From Acidobacteriaceae bacterium (GTDB lineage Bacteria; Acidobacteriota; Terriglobia; Terriglobales; Acidobacteriaceae), in assembly GCA_003132825.1 (NCBI GenBank), contig PKYX01000549.1:5270-11876 (forward strand): 6,607 nt of DNA, written 5' to 3'. A program made the translations under genes and the position numbers. This document shows, one piece after another, positions 1-5,326 of this stretch. How positions within the stretch are numbered: position 1 is the stretch's first letter; every line of letters starts with the position of its first letter. The notes below the pieces were generated by a model that was not told where the DNA came from, ran no database searches, and worked only from the letters and a program-made list of their open reading frames with translations.

Positions 1-157
1 CGAATCTCTCCGGGCGCACCACGTTTCTCGTTGCTGCTCAATATCTTGCCTAGCTTTTTCCGGAAGCTCCGGAGCCCTCCGTATTCTGACAGTGGGCAGC
101 GCCCGCTTAGGCGCGAACGGGCGGGAGAACTGGGCGCGTTTCCACCCTGGCCGCTGG
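1..157. other. Left-edge non-coding stretch, no gene seen
   Basis: No reading frame here looks like a protein. The one plus-strand frame that crosses it is arginine/proline-rich low-quality translation running antisense into the DUF4188 gene. The stretch lies downstream of that minus-strand gene, so it should hold its 3' end. I see a 10-bp palindrome GCTCCGGAGC (66-75) and an inverted repeat CGCCCG/CGGGCG (100-105 with 118-123, 12-base loop). Neither is followed by a T-tract in the minus direction, so I do not call a terminator. Confidence 0.5.
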
Positions 158-649
158 CTATAGGCGCGTCTGCGGTGGCGGCATGCCGGCGGTCATGCGG
201 GGGCGTGCGGCTTCTCGGTTTCCTGTTGCGGCAACAAGTTTGCCCGCCTTACCCAGGCCATACGGAGGCATGCCGCTGTATACAGCCTCATAGTGGCCCG
301 GCTTGACGACGTAGGTTTCGTGCCAGATGCCGACATCGCTTCGGCTGCCTCCGACCCGGCGGTTGAAATCCACCCAGGCAGGCCAGTGTTTCTTATCTCT
401 TGCTCGCGCATAGGCTTCCAAGTGCTCGAAGGAGCGCCAGTACTGCACGATGACGCGTCCGATTCCGTTGTGCCCCAAAAATCCAGATTCGGGATGAGCT
501 TCGAGCTCCTTCAGCATTTTCGGCATGGCGAGAAAAGCGGGAAGCCATTTATGAAGCTTCCAAGGTTTGTTGATTCTTAAGCCGATGAGAAAGACCACAA
601 ATTCGCCTTCCATCTCGGCCGACATGCGGGAACCGATGACCTTTGCCAT
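158..649 (-). CDS. DUF4188 domain-containing protein (monooxygenase-like, dimeric alpha/beta-barrel type)
   Basis: A 163-residue protein that I recognise as the DUF4188 family, often labelled monooxygenase-like. The family hallmarks are in order: [13 protein letters not shown] near residues 8-20, then [13 protein letters not shown] (25-37), [18 protein letters not shown] (64-81), KKHWPAW (86-92), DVGIWHETY (105-113) and MPPYGLG (127-133). The length is normal for the family; the last 25 or so residues are a variable basic tail. There is no signal peptide, so it should be cytoplasmic. Members are related in fold to small dimeric ferredoxin-like barrels such as aldoxime dehydratase and antibiotic-monooxygenase proteins, but no substrate is known and I assign none. 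The ATG at 649 has a weak AAGG close upstream; Met9 is a possible alternative start. It lies 81 bases downstream of the M13 peptidase gene on the same strand and may share its transcript. Confidence 0.9.
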   Translation of the reverse strand: MAKVIGSRMSAEMEGEFVVFLIGLRINKPWKLHKWLPAFLAMPKMLKELEAHPESGFLGHNGIGRVIVQYWRSFEHLEAYARARDKKHWPAWVDFNRRVGGSRSDVGIWHETYVVKPGHYEAVYSGMPPYGLGKAGKLVAATGNREAARPRMTAGMPPPQTRL

Positions 650-662
650 GAGCCTTCACTTC

Positions 663-687
663 AGGCCAGAATTTACAAGTTGGGCCT
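663..687. repeat. Inverted repeat upstream of the DUF4188 start
   Basis: AGGCC (663-667) and GGCCT (683-687) flank a 15-base loop. On the plus strand five T residues follow at 689-693, which resembles a weak intrinsic terminator for transcription coming from the left, yet no plus-strand gene ends here. In the minus direction it is a hairpin about 14 bases ahead of the DUF4188 ATG and could affect translation. It is only five base pairs, so chance is a fair explanation. Confidence 0.25.
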
Positions 688-712
688 CTTTTTCGCGCAG
701 CGTAAGACCTTT

Positions 713-726
713 AACCGGCGCCGGTT
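713..726. repeat. Perfect 14-bp palindrome just after the M13 stop codon
   Basis: AACCGGCGCCGGTT is a perfect palindrome lying 5 bases beyond the M13 stop codon (731-733, minus strand). As RNA it can form a short hairpin AACCG-GCGC-CGGTT. There is no U-run after it in the minus direction, so it is not a standard terminator. It could be a partial transcription-attenuating or mRNA-end-protecting hairpin between the peptidase gene and DUF4188, or a protein-binding dyad. Confidence 0.35.
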
Positions 727-730
727 TTCC

Positions 731-2800
731 CTACCAGACCCTGCACGTCTTGGCGGGCTCCATCGGCTGCCCCACTTTACAGCCGAAAGCCTTCCCGAAC
801 TCCGGCATGTTCACCAGCACTCCGTTGGTCCGGAAGCGGTCTGGAGAATGTGGATCCGTCGTCGCTATCAGCCGCTCCAGTTCCGGACGCCACTTCGAAC
901 ACCAATCCTGCGCGAATCCGAGAAACACCTGCTGCACTGGGGTGTAGCCGTCCGACGACTTTTTGTCGAGATCAATTCCCTCCTCCGCGGCTCGCACCAG
1001 AAATGCCATGTAGGCCAACCGGAGTCCGCCGTTGTCCGCCGTATTTTCGCCCAGGGTGAGTTTGCCGTTCAGTTTCGTGTCCCCTACGCTGAACTGCGCG
1101 TACTCGTCGACGATGCATGCCGCTTTCTGCGTGAACTTGTCGCCATCTTCCTTGGTCCACCAGTCTTCCAGATTCCCGTGCCCGTCGAACTGCCGCCCTT
1201 GATCATCAAAGCCGTGGGTGATCTCGTGTCCCATGAACAGTCCAATGTGCCCGTAGTTCAGGGCATCCGGCTGAGAGGCATCGAAAAACGCCGGTTGCAA
1301 CACGCCCGCCGGGAAGTTGATGTCATTCATGCTGGGGTTGTAGTAGGCGTTGACTGTGGGGGGAGACGTAATCCACTCTTCGCGGTCCACCGGTTTGCCG
1401 ATTTTGGCCAGCTGCCGCCGCGACTCAAACTCCGCGGCTCGCAGATTGTTTCCAAAGGCGTCGCCGCGCACGATCTCGAGCTTCGAATAGTCGCGCCACT
1501 TGTCGGGATAGCCCACCTTGTTGGCGATCAGGTGCAGCTTCTCCTTGGCGCGTGTTTTGGTCGCCGCCGTCATCCAGTCCAGCGAATCAATGTCGCGATC
1601 CATTGCGGCTTCAATGTCGTGAATCATCTCGAGCGCCTTTTCCTTGCTCGCCGCCGGGAACTGCTGCTCGACATAAGCCTTGCCTAGGGCTTCCGGCAGA
1701 GCTCCGTCGGTGCTCGACACACACCGCTTCCAGCGCGTCTCCTGCTCGGGAATGCCCGCCAGCTTGCGCCCGCCAAAATCGAACTTCTCTTCATCCAACG
1801 CCTTGGGTAATATGGACCCTGCGATCGAAAGGACCAGCTGCCAGCGCAGATACGCTTTGATGGTCGGAAGATCCGTCTCGCGGATGACCTGGTTCATGCC
1901 CTTCAAAAACTCAGGTTCGGCGACGTTGACCTCAGCGAACTGCGGCGACCCGCTCGCGGGATAGAAATCCTCCCAGTTGAACACCGGCGTCAGCGCCTGT
2001 AGGTCTTTGATCGGCATCATGTGATAGACATTGTGGGGATCGCGCTGCGAAGTGACATCGAGCGACACCTTCGCCAGCGCCGTTTCCAGCTTCATAATCG
2101 CCGCTGCCTGGCTCGCCGCCTGCGGTTCGCTCGACCCGAGCAGCTTGAGCATGTTGGCTATGTGCTGTACATACTGCTGACGAATCTCTTCGTCCTTCGC
2201 GCCCGGGCGGAAGTAGTAGTCCTTCTCCGGGAGCCCCAGGCCGTTTTGCCCAACCACCGCGATCGTTCGGGTCGCATCCTTGAAGTCCTGCTGCGATCCA
2301 AATCCGAGGAACGGATTCACATTGATCAGCTGGTAGTGTGCCAGCAATTCCGGTAGCTGATCCTTGCTGGTCAGCGCGTTGATGCGATCAAGCTCCGGCT
2401 GCAGCGGCGCCAGCCCTTTCCGCCCGATCGCTGCCTCATCCATACAGCTGGCGTAGTAGTCGCCGATCTTCTGCGTGTTCCTGTCGCGCACCGCATCGTC
2501 CGCCCCGGCCTTCTCTAAAATTCCGTGCAGCACCTGGTGGTTGTACTGATCCAAGTTGTAGAACTGGTCGGAGTATGGAGAATCGTTCGGGATCGGGTGC
2601 AGCGTGTTCCAGTTGCCACATGCGTACTGATAAAAATCGACGCAGGGGTCCGCGGTCGTATCCAGCAAGCTCTTGTCGAGCCCCGGAATGGGGGAGAAAG
2701 TTTGCGCCGCGCCGGCGGTCGTTGCCGCGGGATTGGCGGTTTGGCCCCAGAGTGCGCCGGCACAAACCAAGAATAGAGCGAGAGCGTAGGTTTTTTTCAT
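731..2800 (-). CDS. M13 family zinc metallopeptidase (neprilysin/PepO-like), exported
   Basis: A 689-residue zinc endopeptidase of family M13 that cleaves peptides, normally of limited size, outside the cytoplasm. The N-terminus is a signal peptide (MKK, hydrophobic stretch to about residue 17, then GALWGQ). M13 landmarks are intact. The substrate-binding Asn484-Ala485 lies in NAYYNP. The zinc motif HEITH is at 525-529. The third ligand Glu585 and Asp589 lie in ENTADNGG. The tail has HSPDRFR and ends in the family-typical CRVW. Asn484 to His525 is 41 residues, as in neprilysin. The ATG at 2800 is preferred over an in-frame TTG at 2821 because it starts the signal peptide cleanly, has GGAAGA about 11 bases upstream, and a TATGAT -10 box at 2825-2830 would place the transcript start inside or after the TTG. 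I see no lipobox, so it is probably a soluble periplasmic or secreted enzyme. Its physiological substrate cannot be told from sequence. Confidence 0.96.
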   Translation of the reverse strand: MKKTYALALFLVCAGALWGQTANPAATTAGAAQTFSPIPGLDKSLLDTTADPCVDFYQYACGNWNTLHPIPNDSPYSDQFYNLDQYNHQVLHGILEKAGADDAVRDRNTQKIGDYYASCMDEAAIGRKGLAPLQPELDRINALTSKDQLPELLAHYQLINVNPFLGFGSQQDFKDATRTIAVVGQNGLGLPEKDYYFRPGAKDEEIRQQYVQHIANMLKLLGSSEPQAASQAAAIMKLETALAKVSLDVTSQRDPHNVYHMMPIKDLQALTPVFNWEDFYPASGSPQFAEVNVAEPEFLKGMNQVIRETDLPTIKAYLRWQLVLSIAGSILPKALDEEKFDFGGRKLAGIPEQETRWKRCVSSTDGALPEALGKAYVEQQFPAASKEKALEMIHDIEAAMDRDIDSLDWMTAATKTRAKEKLHLIANKVGYPDKWRDYSKLEIVRGDAFGNNLRAAEFESRRQLAKIGKPVDREEWITSPPTVNAYYNPSMNDINFPAGVLQPAFFDASQPDALNYGHIGLFMGHEITHGFDDQGRQFDGHGNLEDWWTKEDGDKFTQKAACIVDEYAQFSVGDTKLNGKLTLGENTADNGGLRLAYMAFLVRAAEEGIDLDKKSSDGYTPVQQVFLGFAQDWCSKWRPELERLIATTDPHSPDRFRTNGVLVNMPEFGKAFGCKVGQPMEPAKTCRVW

Positions 2801-2824
2801 CGAAGGTACATTCTTCCGCAAAGG

Positions 2825-2854
2825 ATCATACCGGAACTAGCGCGGAAAAGTTCC
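2825..2854 (-). promoter_or_regulatory. Candidate promoter with overlapping dyad for the M13 gene
   Basis: On the minus strand TATGAT (2830-2825) is a good sigma-70-type -10 box, 24 bases ahead of the chosen ATG. No good -35 hexamer sits 16-18 bases upstream. That position is instead covered by an inverted repeat GGAACT (2833-2838) and AGTTCC (2849-2854) with a 10-base spacer. A dyad replacing the -35 would suit an activator-dependent or repressor-controlled promoter. The -10 and the dyad are visible; their function is inferred. Confidence 0.4.
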
Positions 2855-2884
2855 CTTGCAGGATCGCAGGGCGGAGCACGAGGG

Positions 2885-3213
2885 CCTGAACCGTAAAATC
2901 CCGGCAACTGCGGGAACGACCCGGATGAGGTTCAACAGGAATGATTTGATGACCTTCACCGGATGGTGCCTGCAGCTTCCCGTACCGAACCCCTGCAAGT
3001 GCTTCGCTTCTGCGGGGGGCGGTGCCCGGAGGGACAAACCCAAGCAGTTCGAATGCGCCGGGCGCATCATAGGTTCCCTTGGCTAAGCGATATCTTGGCC
3101 GCCTGGACCCGGACGCCCCGGGTGGGTGGGGCGGTGTTAGCCGCGACTTCGAAGGCAGGGGGGCCTGTTTCACGTTTCATTTCATGGAATTGCCCGTATT
3201 CTAGGGCCTTTTT
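2885..3213 (+). ncRNA. Candidate structured RNA or leader (unrecognised family)
   Basis: This gene-free stretch holds many local stem-loops in a row. CCTGAACC (2885-2892) pairs with GGTT-CAA-CAGG (2929-2939, CAA bulged) around an inner hairpin TCCCG/CGGGA (2899-2915). CACC/GGTG is at 2957-2968. An 8-bp stem CCCCTGCA/TGCGGGGG is at 2990-2997 with 3011-3018. GGGA-CAA-ACC (3031-3040, CAA bulged) pairs with GGTTCCC (3072-3078) around ATGCGC/GCGCAT (3053-3067). Then come GGCTAAG/CTTGGCC (3081-3100), ACCCGG/CCGGGT (3107-3123), GCGG/CCGC (3131-3144) and AGGC/GCCT (3153-3166). GCCC/GGGC (3192-3207) with T residues at 3209-3213 resembles a weak terminator. Two stems need U-G pairs that would be A-C mismatches on the other strand, which favours plus-strand transcription. 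I could not match it to a known riboswitch, 6S, SRP, tmRNA or RNase P core. GC-rich DNA forms hairpins by chance, so confidence is low. Confidence 0.28.
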
Positions 3214-3271
3214 GCCGGTTTCTTTTCTCGACCCCGCAGTTTCCGCAGAAGGTAACTGAAGTGCTGGTTTC

Positions 3272-3307
3272 CCGGCACCGCTGGGCCATTCCCTCCCCCA
3301 GTGCCGG
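3272..3307. repeat. Strong bulged stem-loop in the leader of the winged-helix gene
   Basis: CCGGCAC (3272-3278) pairs with GTGCCGG (3301-3307). After a CGC bulge the helix continues as TGGG (3282-3285) with CCCA (3297-3300), giving eleven pairs closing an 11-base pyrimidine-rich loop. It lies 42 bases ahead of the 3350 start codon. No T-run follows on either side, so it is not a standard terminator. It may be a leader RNA hairpin or an operator. A smaller hairpin AGCG/CGCT (3336-3348) sits directly before the ATG. Confidence 0.4.
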
Positions 3308-3349
3308 TTCCGTACCATTGGAATTGTATTGTGAGAGCGAGAAACGCTT

Positions 3350-3583
3350 ATGCATCACGAATCGATTCAAAGCGAGATTCTTGTAACTCTGGTCGAATGC
3401 TACGAAATCGACCCCGCCAGCTTTGTTACCTTACCCAAGCAGACGATGGATTCTTCGCTCGCCCGTGGGGCGGTGGCGGAGTTGAGGAATGAAGGGATTG
3501 TCGAGGAGCAAGTGCGGGGTGTGGTTCGACTCACTGCTCGTGGCTACTGCATCTACCGCAGCAAACAACTGATCTCCGCCTAG
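3350..3583 (+). CDS. Small winged-helix-like protein, possible DNA-binding regulator
   Basis: A 77-residue protein without a name I can give. Its layout matches a bare winged-helix domain. Helix 1 spans about 4-19. Helix 2 follows around 28-33, then a recognition-type helix S-L-A-R-G-A-V-A-E-L-R-N-E-G at 36-49. A beta-hairpin wing follows (I-V-E-E-Q-V-R-G-V-V-R-L-T, 50-62), then A-R-G-Y-C-I-Y-R. The 'LxxEGxVEE...LTxRGY' pattern is seen in many helix-turn-helix regulators of MarR/PadR or LexA-like architecture. No second domain, signal or membrane segment is present, so any ligand sensing or dimerisation would have to come from this domain alone. The start is uncertain: the only Shine-Dalgarno-like stretch is a purine run at 3333-3344, partly inside a small hairpin. 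The gene stands alone, downstream of the hairpin-rich gap and convergent with the next gene. Regulator function is inferred from fold resemblance. Confidence 0.7.
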   Translation: MHHESIQSEILVTLVECYEIDPASFVTLPKQTMDSSLARGAVAELRNEGIVEEQVRGVVRLTARGYCIYRSKQLISA

Positions 3584-3687
3584 CCGTCGTGCCCGGCCGA
3601 CCCGCCCTCTGAAGGGATCTGGCGCAGGTCGTCGCATGCTACGGCCGAATGCGAAGGCTGGATGTTAAGGCGGGATGCTGCGGGCTG
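3584..3687. other. Short convergent intergenic gap
   Basis: The winged-helix gene and the exported-protein gene converge here. I expected a bidirectional terminator but found no GC stem followed by a T-run on either strand. GCAT/ATGC around the 3633-3651 region is the only small inverted repeat noticed. Confidence 0.4.
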
Positions 3688-4152
3688 CTAAGGTGGGCCG
3701 GATTTGTCCTCGGCCTTCAGCACGATGGCTCGTTTGGCCGTGCAACCCTCGGCCGGATTGTAGAAAGTCTCTCCGTACCGATCCGCCTGCGACGCCTTGA
3801 AGTGGAGGGCCTCCTTCACCTTCTCCGGCAATCCGCTGACCCGTGCCTTGCCATCGACATTGGTTCCGACTTCGAGGTCCAACTTGTGGGCGCTCAGGAA
3901 TCGGTACGCGATGTGCACCCGGATTTTTGCGTCATACACCGGCGCGTTGGTGGCGTCGGTGACCGTGAATTCGACCGAACAAGGGCCGATACCGCCATCG
4001 ATCGCGGGCACAGTATGGGCGTCCGGGGAGGACTCGCCGTCGGCACAAACCCCGAGACTCCCGCCCATCATCAGAACGACAGACACAACCAGGACAGCAA
4101 CTCGAATCCCCGAGTTGCGCCGACCGAGACTCATCCCTGTCCGACTACTCAT
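3688..4152 (-). CDS. Small exported protein with Ig-like/carboxypeptidase-regulatory-type fold
   Basis: A 154-residue hypothetical protein. A basic start (two Arg at 11-12, Arg17) and a hydrophobic segment (about 18-35) form a signal peptide; cleavage near Cys36-Ala37 is likely. GVC does not satisfy the lipobox, which needs a small residue before Cys, so I do not call a lipoprotein. The mature part reads like one seven-stranded beta-sandwich. C-S-V-E-F-T-V-T-D-A starts at 58, A-P-V-Y-D-A-K-I-R-V at 70-79, and D-G-K-A-R-V-S-G-L-P at 100-109. This is the 'D..G.PV..A.V....D.DG...I.GLP' rhythm of carboxypeptidase-regulatory-like and similar domains. Cys58 and Cys137 sit near the two ends and could form a disulfide. 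The ATG at 4152 has AAGG five bases upstream; Met7 is an alternative. No partner gene is adjacent. An extracytoplasmic binding or matrix role is a guess only. Confidence 0.72.
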   Translation of the reverse strand: MSSRTGMSLGRRNSGIRVAVLVVSVVLMMGGSLGVCADGESSPDAHTVPAIDGGIGPCSVEFTVTDATNAPVYDAKIRVHIAYRFLSAHKLDLEVGTNVDGKARVSGLPEKVKEALHFKASQADRYGETFYNPAEGCTAKRAIVLKAEDKSGPP

Positions 4153-4420
4153 AGGAACCTTAAGGATACGCCAAACTGAGATCGGGGCGACGCCATGATT
4201 TCGACGCCATGATTCGTGGCGAATGGCTAATCATTTTGGCTCTTTTTTTTGGCAGCTGATGGCTGCCCCCCGGATCAATCTCATCCCGGCGACTTGAGCT
4301 CGGACCGGTGTCGGGTTACCGCCGCCTGTCACTATAGTCATCTTGCCCAAGCACGGGCCATGCCTCACGCTAGGGCTGGCGGATATCCCTAACGTCACGT
4401 ATGAGCGCACGCTTTCACCT
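4153..4420. other. Divergent intergenic region between exported protein and PilZ genes
   Basis: This gap must hold promoters for both flanking genes. I see a CCTTAAGG palindrome at 4158-4165 that includes the minus-gene ribosome site, a 13-bp tandem repeat (4188-4214), and eight T residues (4243-4250) followed by a hairpin GGCAGC/GCTGCC (4251-4267). For the PilZ direction, TATAGT (4333-4338) is a reasonable -10 box but no -35 sits at the usual distance. If it is used, the PilZ leader would be about 75 bases and would begin with a small GCCC/GGGC hairpin (4345-4358). The order T-run then hairpin is wrong for a plus-strand terminator. Confidence 0.4.
4188..4214. repeat. 13-bp tandem direct repeat
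   Basis: CGACGCCATGATT occurs at 4188-4200 and again at 4202-4214, one base apart, giving a 14-base period. The copies are identical. It lies 36-62 bases upstream of the minus-strand exported-protein start, where a regulator binding site or promoter would be expected. It could equally be a replication-slippage duplication. Confidence 0.6.
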
Positions 4421-4424
4421 ATGA
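4401..4424 (+). CDS. Possible 7-codon leader peptide overlapping the PilZ start (ATGA)
   Basis: ATG at 4401 opens a seven-codon frame (M-S-A-R-F-H-L) whose stop TGA overlaps the PilZ start codon as ATGA at 4421-4424. That junction is typical of translational coupling. The PilZ ATG has no Shine-Dalgarno sequence of its own, which would make re-initiation after this short frame useful. The short frame also lacks a clear ribosome site. An overlap of this kind can arise by chance, so this is a weak call. Confidence 0.2.
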   Translation: MSARFHL

Positions 4425-5089
4425 GCAATCCCAAACCCCCTGCCAAGGGAGCGGACTGGACCCAGCTCCTTGCCGACCCTGACCTGCTGATGCATCTCGG
4501 AGAACTGTTGCAGGCTTATCGCGACGCTCCGCCGGCCACCCGCGAGCAAGCTCTGCTCGAGATGATGCGGCAAATCAAGCGCGGCGCCGCGGCCAAGACA
4601 CCCCAGGCCGAAGGCGATCCCCCCCTGCCTCCGCCGCCACCGCCGCCCCAGCCCGTCCCGACCAGCGCTGCGGCCACACCGCCCTTCGAGCCCGACATTT
4701 TCACTCCCTCCTGGGGACAAGACCGTCGCCGTTATCCACGGATGAAATGTTTTGTCGTAGTCGAATTGCGAGTCGCGGGTTCGGCAACCCCGGTGTGGGG
4801 TAATTTGACCAATACCAGCCTGGGCGGATGCCTGGTGGAAACTCCGGCCATCTTTGACTCCGGAGCCAAAATCGAAATCGGGCTCTGGGTCACGAGCGGG
4901 CAGGTATGGGTCAAAGGCCTGGTGTTGAATGGAATCGTCACTCGTGCCAACCCGAGCCTCGGTGTCCGCATAAAATTCGACATGGACCCCCTACAACGCG
5001 AGTCCCTGCGCCAGTTCCTCAAGTTCGTGGAAAACACGACCAAGGGATACGCCAGTGATCACGGCTATCTGGCGCAACTCAAGCGCTAA
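4421..5089 (+). CDS. PilZ domain protein, c-di-GMP-binding type
   Basis: A 222-residue cytoplasmic protein in three parts. Residues 12-54 form an amphipathic helical segment with several acidic and Leu residues. Residues 60-95 are a flexible Pro/Ala linker with seven consecutive prolines at 70-76. From about 98 to 212 there is a PilZ domain. Both PilZ ligand motifs are intact: R-x-x-x-R as Arg103...Arg107 in DRRRYPR, and N-x-S-x-x-G as Asn131, Ser133 and Gly136 in NTSLGG. It should therefore bind cyclic di-GMP. The C-terminal helix carries LRQFLKFVEN. PilZ proteins relay c-di-GMP to motility, pili, exopolysaccharide or enzyme partners; the partner here is unknown and is probably contacted by the N-terminal helix. 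An in-frame TTG at 4343 would add 26 residues with no ribosome site; ATG 4421 is preferred. The flanking genes give no functional clue. Confidence 0.9.
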   Translation: MSNPKPPAKGADWTQLLADPDLLMHLGELLQAYRDAPPATREQALLEMMRQIKRGAAAKTPQAEGDPPLPPPPPPPQPVPTSAAATPPFEPDIFTPSWGQDRRRYPRMKCFVVVELRVAGSATPVWGNLTNTSLGGCLVETPAIFDSGAKIEIGLWVTSGQVWVKGLVLNGIVTRANPSLGVRIKFDMDPLQRESLRQFLKFVENTTKGYASDHGYLAQLKR

Positions 5090-5143
5090 TTCTTCTTTTT
5101 CCGTCTACTTTTCCTCGGGCTCGTCTCCTTCTCGGTGAATCCT

Positions 5144-5205
5144 TGTGCCTCCGCCATCATCCCATCTATAGAGGAGCTCCAATTTCTCCGCGCCGGGGAG
5201 GCACA
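5144..5205. repeat. 9-bp perfect inverted repeat with 44-base loop
   Basis: TGTGCCTCC (5144-5152) is perfectly complementary to GGAGGCACA (5197-5205). The loop contains the 8-bp palindrome GGAGCTCC (5173-5180) and a second short stem around 5186-5200 that would compete with the long one. No T-run follows. It may be an RNA element at the PilZ 3' end or in the transketolase leader. Confidence 0.4.
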
Positions 5206-5326
5206 TCTGGCTGGAACTTGGTAAACTGGCGGGGAATAGAAAACTGAGCCAACGATAGGTATTTGGATGGAGTACCTCCCCGACAGGAGAACCGCGCTTA
5301 CCGGCCGCAGCCCAGCGCAGTGAACC

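Noticed and set aside
680..1687. 335-codon open frame on plus, antisense to the M13 gene
   Set aside because: It is a shadow of a GC-rich coding region. It is Arg/Leu/Val-rich with no domain and overlaps the catalytic half of a clear M13 protein.
2881..2940. TPP riboswitch-like string on minus (TTGAACCTCATCCGGGT)
   Set aside because: It resembles the TGAACCTGATC part of the THI box, but the CTGAGA half is absent and the downstream gene is a peptidase.
2929..2940. NAD+-I (nadA) riboswitch of Acidobacteria, because of TTCAACAGG
   Set aside because: The motif I remember reads TCAACAACC. The match breaks after CAACA, and no NAD biosynthesis gene lies downstream.
2826..3173. 115-codon minus-strand frame and overlapping 76- to 98-codon plus-strand frames in the gap
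   Set aside because: The compositions (Pro, Arg, Gly) and lack of any motif or ribosome site do not support protein coding. The same bases form stem-loops.
3166..3181. parS-like chromosome partition site (TGTTTCACGT)
   Set aside because: Only the left part of the TGTTTCACGTGAAACA palindrome matches. The right half is unrelated, so ParB binding is not expected.
4243..4267. Intrinsic terminator (eight T residues with a GGCAGC/GCTGCC hairpin)
   Set aside because: On plus the T-run precedes the hairpin, and on minus the hairpin is followed by A residues, so neither orientation terminates.
4343..4420. Upstream TTG start adding 26 residues to the PilZ protein
   Set aside because: There is no ribosome site, the extension has no domain character, and a TATAGT box at 4333-4338 would place transcription start about there.
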